From DASUZD01 sp036377055 (GTDB lineage Bacteria > Actinomycetota > Thermoleophilia > Gaiellales > Gaiellaceae), in the NCBI GenBank assembly GCA_036377055.1, contig DASUZD010000120.1:1-20079 (forward strand): a stretch of 20,079 nt of DNA. Reading direction: 5' to 3'. Below the pieces are notes generated by a model. It had not been told where the DNA came from, ran no database searches, and saw only the letters and a program-made list of their open reading frames with translations. Every line of letters starts with the position of its first letter. Positions within the stretch are counted from its first letter, which is position 1. The translations under genes were made by a program, and so were the position numbers. Of this stretch, positions 6,190 to 13,279 are shown piece by piece.

Positions 6190-8708
6190 GCACGGCGGCT
6201 CTCCCGGGGTCGGCGCAGGCGGTCGTGATCGGCGCCGGCATCGTCGGCAACAGCATGGCCTACCACCTATCCAGGCTCGGCTGGACCGACCTCGTGCTGG
6301 TCGAGAAGGGCGCACTCCCGAACCCCGGCGGCTCCACGGGCCACGCCTCGAACTTCATCTTCCCGGTCGACCACTCGAAGGAGATGACGACGCTCACGAA
6401 GGAGAGCGCCCGCCAGTACGTGGAGCTCGGGCTCGCAATCGAGAGCGGCGGCGTCGAGGTGGCCCGGACCACAGAGCGGATGGAGGAGCTCAACCGGCGG
6501 ATCTCCTCGGCGCTCTCGTGGGGCGAGGAGGGGTGCGAGCTCCTAACGCCTGAGCAGGTGGTCGAGAAGGTCCCCTTCGTCGACCCGGCCGTCATCCTCG
6601 GTGGCTTCTACACCCCGGGCGTCAACGTCGTCGACCCGCTGCGCGCGGGCACGCTCATGCGCGAGTACGCGCAGGAGCGCGGCGCGACGATCGTGGCCGG
6701 CGCCGAGGTGACAGGCATCGACGTCGAGCGGAACCGCGTGCGCCGCGTCCACACCGACCAGGGCTCGGTCGAGTGCGAGCACGTGTTCGTCGCGTGCGGC
6801 ATCTGGAGCCCGCGCATCGCGCGGATGGCCGGCGCCACGATCCCGCTCACACCGGCGGTGCACCAGATGATCACCGTCGGCCCGATCCCGCTCTTCGAGG
6901 ACACCCCGGGCGAGATCGCCTTCCCGATCGTGCGCGACGTGGACACGAACATGTACGAGCGCCAGAACGGGAGCGACATGGAGGTCGGCTCGTACGCCCA
7001 CCGACCGATCCTGCTCGACCCCGACGACATCCCGTCGATCGAGGAGGCGGCGCTCTCGCCCACCGAGCTGCCGTTCACGGCGGAGGACTTCGACCAGCAG
7101 CTCGAGCAGGCGCTCGAGCTGATGCCCGAGATCCTCACGGCCGAGGGGGCAGGCATCCGGCACGCGATCAACGGCCTGCTGTCGCTCACGCCGGACGGGA
7201 TGCCGCTCCTTGGCGAGACGGAGGTGAAGAACCTCTGGTCGGTCGCGGCGATCTGGATCAAGGAGGCGCCCGGGATCGCGAAGGCCGTCGCCGAATGGGC
7301 GATCGAGGGCGCGCCGGAGACGGACCTGCACACCGCCGACGTCGCGCGCTTCTATGCGCACCAGCGCACCAAGCGCCACGTCGACGCGCGCTCGTCGGAG
7401 GGCTACAACCGCACGTACGGGATCGTCCATCCGATGGAGCAGTGGCTTTCGAACCGCGAGGTGCGGCTGAGCCCGTTCTATCCGCGCGAGCGCGAGCTCG
7501 GCGCCGTGTTCTACGAGACCGCGGGCTGGGAGCGCCCCTGGTGGTACGCGTCCAACGAATCGCTGCTCGAGGAGTACGGCGATCGAGTCATGCCGCGGGA
7601 GGTCGAGTGGGAAGCTCGCTGGTGGTCGCCGATCATCAACGCCGAGCACCTCGCGATGCGCGATCGCGTCGCGCTGATCGACATCTCGGCGTTCGCGGTC
7701 TTCGACGTCGTCGGCGCCGGCGCGCTCGACTACCTCCAGCGGCTGGCGGTCGCGGAGCTGGACGTCGACGTCGGCCGCGTCGTCTACACGTCGATTCTCG
7801 ACGAGCGAGGGTGCTTCAAGGCCGACCTCACGATCATGCGGCTCGGCGAGAGCTTCTTCCGCATCGTGACCGGCGGCCTCGACGGCCCGCGCGACCGGAA
7901 GTGGTTCGAGGACCATCTGCCCGAGGATGGATCCGCTGCGCTGGACGACGTGACCTCGGCGTGGTGCACGCTCGGGGTCTGGGGTCCGCGCGCCCGCGAC
8001 CTGCTCGCATCGACCACGAGCGCCGACCTCGCGCACGAGGAGTTCCCGTTCGCGCGATGCCGCTGGATCGACGTCGGACCTGTCCGCGCGCTCGCCTCGC
8101 GCATCTCGTACGTCGGCGAGCTGGGGTGGGAGCTCTACGCGCCGATGGAGCAGGGCGCCGCGCTGTGGGACGTGGTGTGGGAGGCGGGGCAGCCGTACGG
8201 AATCGTCCCGGCCGGGATCGGCGTCTACGGCACGACCGGCCGGATCGAGAAGTGCTACCGGCTGTACGGCGCCGAGCTCGAGACCGAGTACAACGTGGTC
8301 GAGGCCGGCATGCAGCGACCGAAGGTGAAGGACGCGGACTTCATCGGCAAGGAGGCGCACCTGCGCCATCGCGAGGAGGAGCCGGCGGCGATCCTCTGCA
8401 CGCTCACGGTCGACGATCCCACCTCGCGCGCGAACGGCACGAAGCGTTACATGGTCGGACGCGAGCCGATCCTCACGCGCGACGGCGAGCGCATCGTCGA
8501 CCGAAAGGGCCGAGGCTCGTACGTGACGAGCGCAGGCTCGGGCCCGTCCGTCGGCAAGCACGTCCTGCTCGCGTACCTGCCGCCCGAGCACGCCGACGAG
8601 GGCAACGGGCTGCTCGTCCAGTACATGGGCGAGCGGTACCCCGTCACCGTGGCCGTCATGGGCAGCAGGCCGCTGTTCGACCCGGAGAACGAGCGGGTTC
8701 GCTGTTGA
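6186..8708 (+). CDS. Dimethylglycine/sarcosine dehydrogenase-like FAD enzyme with C-terminal GcvT-type folate domain
   Basis: An 840-residue two-part enzyme. Residues about 10-390 form a DAO-type FAD domain: the dinucleotide motif G16-A-G18-I-V-G21, the ribose-binding acid E40, and H53 in GGSTGHASN, matching the histidine that carries covalent FAD in dimethylglycine and sarcosine dehydrogenases. A linker is followed from about 420 by a GcvT-like aminomethyltransferase domain (FDVVGAGALDYLQRL; GRVVYTSILDERGCFKADLT; ISYVGELGWELYAP; GRIEKCYRLYGAEL; DFIGKEAH). Family members oxidise an N-methyl group and hand the carbon to tetrahydrofolate as 5,10-methylene-THF while reducing ETF. The GTG start overlaps the gntR stop by 4 nt and no other start fits. 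The following etfB-etfA pair and the divergent fhs support the role. Whether the substrate is dimethylglycine, sarcosine or another methylamine is not decidable from sequence. Confidence 0.9.
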   Translation: MSTAALPGSAQAVVIGAGIVGNSMAYHLSRLGWTDLVLVEKGALPNPGGSTGHASNFIFPVDHSKEMTTLTKESARQYVELGLAIESGGVEVARTTERMEELNRRISSALSWGEEGCELLTPEQVVEKVPFVDPAVILGGFYTPGVNVVDPLRAGTLMREYAQERGATIVAGAEVTGIDVERNRVRRVHTDQGSVECEHVFVACGIWSPRIARMAGATIPLTPAVHQMITVGPIPLFEDTPGEIAFPIVRDVDTNMYERQNGSDMEVGSYAHRPILLDPDDIPSIEEAALSPTELPFTAEDFDQQLEQALELMPEILTAEGAGIRHAINGLLSLTPDGMPLLGETEVKNLWSVAAIWIKEAPGIAKAVAEWAIEGAPETDLHTADVARFYAHQRTKRHVDARSSEGYNRTYGIVHPMEQWLSNREVRLSPFYPRERELGAVFYETAGWERPWWYASNESLLEEYGDRVMPREVEWEARWWSPIINAEHLAMRDRVALIDISAFAVFDVVGAGALDYLQRLAVAELDVDVGRVVYTSILDERGCFKADLTIMRLGESFFRIVTGGLDGPRDRKWFEDHLPEDGSAALDDVTSAWCTLGVWGPRARDLLASTTSADLAHEEFPFARCRWIDVGPVRALASRISYVGELGWELYAPMEQGAALWDVVWEAGQPYGIVPAGIGVYGTTGRIEKCYRLYGAELETEYNVVEAGMQRPKVKDADFIGKEAHLRHREEEPAAILCTLTVDDPTSRANGTKRYMVGREPILTRDGERIVDRKGRGSYVTSAGSGPSVGKHVLLAYLPPEHADEGNGLLVQYMGERYPVTVAVMGSRPLFDPENERVRC

Positions 8709-9466
8709 ACGTCCTCGTCTGCGTGAAGCGAGTTCCCGAGACTGGGGCGCGGATCACGCTCACGCCGGACGCCCAAGCGATCGACACGACGCTGCTCGGC
8801 TTCACGATCTCGCCGCACGAGGAGTGCGCCGTCGAGGAGGCGCTCCGCATCGCGGGGCAGCACCGCGGCTCGACGACGGTGCTGACGCTTGGGCCCGCGG
8901 CGGCGCGAGAGCAGCTCCAGAACGCGGTGGCGATGGGCATCGACGCGGCGGTCCTCCTCGAGACGGACGGCCGGGACTGGAACGCGGAGGAGACGGCAGA
9001 TGCGATCGCCGAGGCGATCCGGGCGACGCCGGAGCCCTTCGACCTGCTCCTCTTCGGCAACGAGGCCGCGGACACCGGCGACTACCAGGTGGCCGTGCGC
9101 GTCGCGCATGCGCTCGGGCTCCCCTGCGTGACCGGGATCAAGGGCATCGCGATCGACGGCGGCCGGCTGTCCGCGCGCCGCGAGGCGGCCGGGGGCTGGG
9201 AGGTCTTCGAGGTGCCGCTGCCGGCGGTGGTGACGGTGAAGGAGGGAATCAACCTGCCGCGCTACGCCTCGCTCCCGGGGCGGCTGCGCGCGAAGAAGAC
9301 GCCGATCGACCAGATCGAGCCGCAGCGGCGCGCGAGCGCGCTCGAGACGATCAGGCTGGTCGTGCCGCCGGAGCGCGCCTCGCACGTCGAGATCCTCGGC
9401 CGAGGGGCGGAAGCGGCGCCGCGCGTGGTCGCGATCCTCCGCGACCTCGGCCTCGTCGCTTCGTGA
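8705..9466 (+). CDS. etfB: Electron transfer flavoprotein, beta subunit
   Basis: The 253-residue protein begins LNVLVCVKRVPETGARI, the standard EtfB N-terminus, and keeps the nucleotide-binding features (LQNAVAMGIDAAVLLETD; LLFGNEAADTGDYQVAVRVA) and the C-terminal signature region VTVKEGINLPRYASLPGRLR ending RAKKTPI. EtfB binds AMP and forms with EtfA the soluble one-FAD-carrying ETF that accepts electrons from dehydrogenases and passes them to the quinone pool through ETF:quinone oxidoreductase. The start is a TTG that overlaps the TGA of the dehydrogenase (TTGA). The longer frame reaching back to 6773 is a shadow of the dehydrogenase. It lies directly between its likely electron donor and its partner subunit, so this is probably a dedicated ETF. 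ETF:quinone oxidoreductase is not in the window. Confidence 0.95.
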   Translation: MNVLVCVKRVPETGARITLTPDAQAIDTTLLGFTISPHEECAVEEALRIAGQHRGSTTVLTLGPAAAREQLQNAVAMGIDAAVLLETDGRDWNAEETADAIAEAIRATPEPFDLLLFGNEAADTGDYQVAVRVAHALGLPCVTGIKGIAIDGGRLSARREAAGGWEVFEVPLPAVVTVKEGINLPRYASLPGRLRAKKTPIDQIEPQRRASALETIRLVVPPERASHVEILGRGAEAAPRVVAILRDLGLVAS

Positions 9467-10368
9467 TCCTCTGCGTCGTCGACGGCGATCCCCTCTCACT
9501 CGAGGCGCTCACGTTCGCATCCCGGCTCGGCGAGGTCGAGGCGCTGGTCTTCGGCGAGGCCGACGTGGGCGGCTACGTGGCTCGCGCGCTGCGCGTGGTG
9601 CACGATCGCCTCGACGAGTACGCGCCGGACGCCTGGGCGCAGACGATCGTCGGGCTCGCGCCGGAGACCGTCGTCGCCCCGGGGACCGACCGAGGGCACG
9701 AGGTTCTCGCGCGCGTCGCGGCACGGCTGGGCGTTCCGCTGGCGGCGAACGTCGTCGAGGCCGAGGTCGACGGCGACGCGTTGAGCCTCACCCGGCAGCG
9801 TTGGGGCGGCAGCCTGCTCGAGGAAGCGCGTCTGACGGGAACGCCGAAGCTCCTTACGGTCGCGCCACACGCGGTCGCCGCCCAGCCCGCCGGGATCTCG
9901 ACGACGCTGCGCGACTTCACGCCCACGCTAAGCGACGAGCACTTTCGGGTTCGCGTGACGCGGCGCGAGAGGGCGGCCTCGGGGACCGCTCGGCTGGACA
10001 CCGCGCGGGTTGTCATCGGCGGCGGCCGCGGCGTCGGAAGCAAGGAGGGGTTCGCGGTGCTCGAGGAGCTGGCAGCCCTCCTCGGAGGCGCGGTCGGCGG
10101 CTCGCGCGTCGTCACGAACCTCGGTTGGCGGCCTCACTCCGACCAGGTCGGACAGACCGGGGCGCGGATCGCACCCGACCTCTACATTCCGTGCGGGGTG
10201 AGCGGCGCGATCCAGCACATCGTCGGCTGCAAGGGCGCGAAGCGGATCCTCGTGATCAACAAGGACGAGCACGCGCCGATCGTGGCGCGCGCCGACTGGG
10301 CGGTGATCGGCGACCTCCACGAGATCGTGCCGGCGATCGTCGCCGAGCTCCGCAAGCCGCTGCCCTGA
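9463..10368 (+). CDS. etfA: Electron transfer flavoprotein, alpha subunit
   Basis: A 301-residue EtfA. The N-terminal half is the Rossmann-like domain I (VILCVVDGDPLSLEALTFAS). The C-terminal half carries the FAD-binding domain with all usual blocks: VVIGGGRGVGSKEGF, LGGAVGGSRVVTNLGW, QVGQTGARIAPDLYI, CGVSGAIQHIVGCKGAKRIL and INKDEHAPI...ADW. It holds the redox FAD of the ETF heterodimer. The GTG start overlaps the etfB stop (GTGA), so dehydrogenase, etfB and etfA form an unbroken chain of 4-nt overlaps that should fix their ratio by translational coupling. The open frame that begins at 8824 in the same phase is antisense-like noise within etfB and is not part of the gene. Confidence 0.96.
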   Translation: MILCVVDGDPLSLEALTFASRLGEVEALVFGEADVGGYVARALRVVHDRLDEYAPDAWAQTIVGLAPETVVAPGTDRGHEVLARVAARLGVPLAANVVEAEVDGDALSLTRQRWGGSLLEEARLTGTPKLLTVAPHAVAAQPAGISTTLRDFTPTLSDEHFRVRVTRRERAASGTARLDTARVVIGGGRGVGSKEGFAVLEELAALLGGAVGGSRVVTNLGWRPHSDQVGQTGARIAPDLYIPCGVSGAIQHIVGCKGAKRILVINKDEHAPIVARADWAVIGDLHEIVPAIVAELRKPLP

Positions 10369-10389
10369 CGACAAGAGGAGGAGGCGTCG

Positions 10390-11124
10390 ATGCCCGAGCA
10401 CAGGATCGGAACCCAAGAGGAATGGCAGACCGAGCGCGAGGCGCTGCTCGAGGAGGAGAAGGAGCTCACGCGCCGCAGCGACGAGCTCGCCCGCAAGCGG
10501 CGAGAGCTCCCGTGGGTGCGGCTCGACAAGGAGTACGAGTTCGATACTGCGGACGGGAAGAAGTCCCTGGCCGAGCTCTTCGACGGGCGCTCGCAGCTGC
10601 TCGTCTACCACTTCATGTTCGGCCCGTCGTACGAGGCCGGCTGCACCGTCTGCTCGTCGATCGCCGACACGCTCGACCCGCAGGTCGTCCACCTGAAGGC
10701 CCGCGACGCGACCCTGATCTGCTCCTCGCGCGCCCCGCTCGAGAGGCTGCTCGCCTACAGGCGCCGGATGGGCTGGAGCTTCAACTGGGTCTCCACGGCC
10801 GGCAGCGACTTTCACCGCGATCTCGGGTTCGTGAACACCGAGGAGGAGTTGAAGCCCTTCCTCGAGGGTGAGATCCCCTCGACCGTCGAGCAGATGGCCG
10901 AGCTCTCCGGTACCGACGTCGCCGGCTATGTAACCGAGGGTCCCGGCCTGAGCGTCTACGCACTCTCGAACGGAACCGTCTACAGAACGTACGTCAGCAC
11001 CGCGCGCGGCCTCGAGCTGGCGATGGCCTACTACGGGCTGCTCGACCGGACACCGAAGGGGCGCCAGGAAGAAGGCGAGCAGACGCACTGGCTCCGGCGC
11101 CACGACGAGTACGAGACGACGTAG
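10390..11124 (+). CDS. DUF899 thioredoxin-fold protein
   Basis: The 244-residue product matches the DUF899 pattern: an N-terminal charged helix (EEWQTEREALLEEEKELTRR), the W-V-R-L-D-K-x-Y-x-F strand, then LVYHFMFGPSYEAGCTVCSS with a C85-x-x-C88 pair, and a later SFNWVSTAGSDFHRDLGF. The family is thioredoxin-like, cytoplasmic and of unknown role; members often sit among stress or detoxification genes. An AGGAGGAGG run precedes the ATG at 10390. The gene starts 21 nt after etfA, so it is probably the last gene of the gntR operon, although its own strong ribosome-binding site means it is not translationally coupled. A role in protecting or maturing the flavoenzymes would be a guess. Confidence 0.85.
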   Translation: MPEHRIGTQEEWQTEREALLEEEKELTRRSDELARKRRELPWVRLDKEYEFDTADGKKSLAELFDGRSQLLVYHFMFGPSYEAGCTVCSSIADTLDPQVVHLKARDATLICSSRAPLERLLAYRRRMGWSFNWVSTAGSDFHRDLGFVNTEEELKPFLEGEIPSTVEQMAELSGTDVAGYVTEGPGLSVYALSNGTVYRTYVSTARGLELAMAYYGLLDRTPKGRQEEGEQTHWLRRHDEYETT

Positions 11125-11135
11125 TCCTATGACGG

Positions 11136-11151
11136 TTCGGCGCACGCCGAA
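11136..11151. promoter_or_regulatory. Palindrome upstream of the ArsR-type regulator (operator or terminator candidate)
   Basis: TTCGGCG and CGCCGAA form perfect 7-bp inverted arms around a 2-bp centre (or a 6-bp stem with loop GCAC). It lies 12 nt after the DUF899 stop and covers the region where a -35 box for the TAGGCT promoter would sit. There is no T-run after it, which makes an ArsR-family operator somewhat more likely than an intrinsic terminator. Confidence 0.35.
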
Positions 11152-11163
11152 GCATTCGGTGCC

Positions 11164-11176
11164 TAGGCTGCCGGTG
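11164..11176 (+). promoter_or_regulatory. Leaderless promoter -10 box of the ArsR-type gene
   Basis: TAGGCT (11164-11169) fits the actinobacterial TAnnnT -10 consensus and ends six bases before the GTG start at 11176. Transcription would therefore begin at or next to the start codon. No Shine-Dalgarno sequence is present and no good -35 box is seen. Confidence 0.45.
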
Positions 11177-11925
11177 TGGAAGGCGACGCCGACATCGCGG
11201 CCCTCGCGGCGCTGATCGCTGACCGGGCGCGGGCGCAGATCCTGCTCGCGCTCACGGACGGGCGTGCGCTGCCGGCCTCGCTGCTCGCCGCCGAGGCGGG
11301 AGTCGCGGCGTCGACGGCGTCCGGGCACCTCCGAAAGCTCGTCGACGCCGGCCTCGTCACCGTCCACCCGCAGGGGCGGCACCGGTACTTCAGGCTCGGC
11401 GGCGCGGAGGTCGGGGTGCTGCTCGAGACGCTGTCGCGGCTCGCGCCGCCGGGCGAGGTCCGGTCGCTGAGGCAGTCGACGCGGATGGAAGCGCTGCGGC
11501 GCGGTCGCACGTGCTACGACCACCTCGCGGGGCGGCTCGGCGTGGCAATCTTCGCTTCGCTGCTCGAGGCCGGTGCCGTGGCTGGCGGCGACGGCGTCCA
11601 CCGCCTCGCCGGCGACGGCACCGACCGGCTCTCCGCACCGGGGCGCGACCTCGCCTATCGCCTCACCGACAGCGGCCGTCGGCGGCTCGAGCGGCTCGGC
11701 GTCGCGCTCCCTCGGCCCGACCGCGACGGCGCGACCGCGCTTCGCTACTGCGTCGACTGGACGGAGCAGCGGCACCACCTGTCCGGCGCCGTCGGACGCG
11801 CACTCGCGGCCCGGCTGTTCGAGCTCGGCTGGCTCGAGCACGACGACCGCGTGCGTGCGGTTCGCGTCACCGACGACGGTCGGCGCGCGCTCCGCGACGC
11901 GTTCGGCGCCGGAGTCGTCGACTAG
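11176..11925 (+). CDS. ArsR-family winged-helix transcriptional regulator
   Basis: This 249-residue protein opens with an ArsR-type winged helix-turn-helix (about residues 5-75): LIADRARAQILLALTDGRAL, then the recognition region GVAASTASGHLRKLVDAGLV and the wing VHPQGRHRYFRL. The C-terminal part (about 95-245) has R-G-R-T-C-Y-D-H-L-A-G-R-L-G and ALRYCVDWTEQRHHLSGAVG, a layout seen in longer actinobacterial ArsR proteins whose ligand is unknown; the cysteines C112 (in RTCYDH) and the one in RYCVDW are candidates for sensing. The GTG start is six bases after a TAGGCT -10 box. The MFS transporter gene starts 13 nt after its stop, so it most likely controls its own operon and the exporter. Confidence 0.88.
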   Translation: MEGDADIAALAALIADRARAQILLALTDGRALPASLLAAEAGVAASTASGHLRKLVDAGLVTVHPQGRHRYFRLGGAEVGVLLETLSRLAPPGEVRSLRQSTRMEALRRGRTCYDHLAGRLGVAIFASLLEAGAVAGGDGVHRLAGDGTDRLSAPGRDLAYRLTDSGRRRLERLGVALPRPDRDGATALRYCVDWTEQRHHLSGAVGRALAARLFELGWLEHDDRVRAVRVTDDGRRALRDAFGAGVVD

Positions 11926-11938
11926 CCTCCGCGGCGGT

Positions 11939-13171
11939 TTGATCCCGCCGCTCCTCCGGGAGAACGCCGACTTCAGGCGGTTCTTTCTCGGCCAGTCGAT
12001 CTCGCTCCTCGGCGACCAGGTCTCGGCGATCGCGCTGCCGCTGACGGCGGTGCTCGCGCTCCACGCGCACGCGGGCGACATGGGCGCGCTGACGACCGTG
12101 TACCTGATCCCGAACCTGCTCTTCTCGCTGCACGCCGGCGCCTGGGTCGACCGCCGCGGCGACCGGCGCCGGATCATGCTCGCCGCCGACGCCGGCCGCG
12201 CGATCGCCGTCGGAACGATTCCCCTCGCGTACGCGCTCGGGCACCTCACGTGGGCGCAGCTCTACGTCGTCGCGTTCATCACCGGTGCGCTGAGCGTCGT
12301 GTTCTACGTCGCCTATGGCGGGCTCTTCCAGGCGGTCGTGCCGCGCGAGCAGTACGTCGACGCGAGCTCGCTGCTGCACGGCAGCCGGGCCTTCTCGTTC
12401 GTGGCGGGGAGCAGCCTCGGCGGCGCGCTCGTTCAGCTCCTGCGCGGCCCGTACGCGCTCGCGGTCGACGCGGCGTCGTTCGTCTGGTCGGCGCTCTTCC
12501 TCGGCCGGATGCGCGTCGAGGAGCCGCCGGGCGCGCCGGCGGAGAGCGGCGGCACGGCCGCCGGCGCGCGCTGGCTCTGGCGCAACCAGTACATGCGGCC
12601 AGACCTTCTCGGCGTCGCGACGATCAACTACTTCAACTTCATCTTCTTCGCGCTGTTCATCCTCTACGCGACGCGGCACCTCGGCGTGCGGCCGGCGACG
12701 CTCGGGATCGTCCTCGGCGCCGGCTCGGTCGGGACGTTGAGCGGCTCGTTCCTGACGAGACGGGTCGTGCGGCGGATCGGCCTCGGTCCGACGTTCGTCC
12801 TCGGCTGCTTCCTCTTTCCCGCGCCGCTCGTCCTCGTGCCTGCGGCCGGCGGCCCGCGCTGGCTCGTGCTCGGATGCCTCTTCGCCGCGGAGTTCGCGTC
12901 CGGGATCGGGCTGATGATGCTCGACATCACGGCCGGGTCGCTGAGCGCCGGCCTCGTCCCGCCGGCCCTGCGCTCGCGCGTCTCGGGCGCGTTCATGGTC
13001 GTGAACTACGGCGTGCGCCCGCTGGGAACGGCGACGGCGGGCATCCTCGGCTCGACGATCGGCCTGCGGCCGACCCTGTGGATCGCGACTGTCGGCGCGG
13101 TCGCCGGCGTCCTGTGGCTGCTGCCGTCCCCGCTCACGTCGCTTCAGCACGTGCCCGAGACAGCCGAGTGA
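11939..13171 (+). CDS. MFS transporter (drug/siderophore-exporter type)
   Basis: A 410-residue major facilitator protein with about 12 hydrophobic segments. It has the first-helix start FRRFFLGQSISLLGDQVSAI, the loop 2-3 motif WVDRRGDRRR (family motif A: G-x-L-x-D-r-x-G-R-R/K), and the region VPREQYVDASSLLHGSRAFS found in EntS-like (MFS_3) exporters. A long cytoplasmic loop near residues 195-215 separates the halves. The frame is open much further upstream, but that part overlaps the regulator; the first sensible start is the TTG at 11939, 13 nt past the regulator stop. No clear ribosome-binding site is visible, so the start is moderately certain. As a gene directly behind an ArsR regulator it probably exports a toxic compound that the regulator senses. 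Confidence 0.88.
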   Translation: MIPPLLRENADFRRFFLGQSISLLGDQVSAIALPLTAVLALHAHAGDMGALTTVYLIPNLLFSLHAGAWVDRRGDRRRIMLAADAGRAIAVGTIPLAYALGHLTWAQLYVVAFITGALSVVFYVAYGGLFQAVVPREQYVDASSLLHGSRAFSFVAGSSLGGALVQLLRGPYALAVDAASFVWSALFLGRMRVEEPPGAPAESGGTAAGARWLWRNQYMRPDLLGVATINYFNFIFFALFILYATRHLGVRPATLGIVLGAGSVGTLSGSFLTRRVVRRIGLGPTFVLGCFLFPAPLVLVPAAGGPRWLVLGCLFAAEFASGIGLMMLDITAGSLSAGLVPPALRSRVSGAFMVVNYGVRPLGTATAGILGSTIGLRPTLWIATVGAVAGVLWLLPSPLTSLQHVPETAE

Positions 13172-13209
13172 AGCGCGCCGTGCTCGCTGAGGCTTCAACC
13201 CTAGGCAGA

Positions 13210-13251
13210 CGCTTCGCGAGCCCCAGCGCTCGCCGTATCGTGAGCGAAGCG
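13210..13251. terminator. Possible bidirectional terminator hairpin
   Basis: CGCTTCGC (13210-13217) pairs with GCGAAGCG (13244-13251); an alternative inner stem GCGAGC/GCTCGC lies at 13216-13221 and 13228-13233. A pyrimidine-rich GTCGTCTTTCT follows on the plus strand. It sits in the 108-bp gap between the convergent MFS and GHKL-nuclease genes, where a terminator is expected. The T-run is weak. Confidence 0.35.
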
Positions 13252-13279
13252 GCGTCGTCTTTCTGCCACGCCCATACAG

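Noticed and set aside
6543..8591. 682-codon minus-strand frame opposite the dehydrogenase
   Set aside because: Shadow of the DMGDH-like gene, which has full motif support on the plus strand.
9928..12249. 773-codon minus-strand frame across etfA, DUF899 and the ArsR gene
   Set aside because: Runs antisense through three well-supported genes and has no recognisable protein features.
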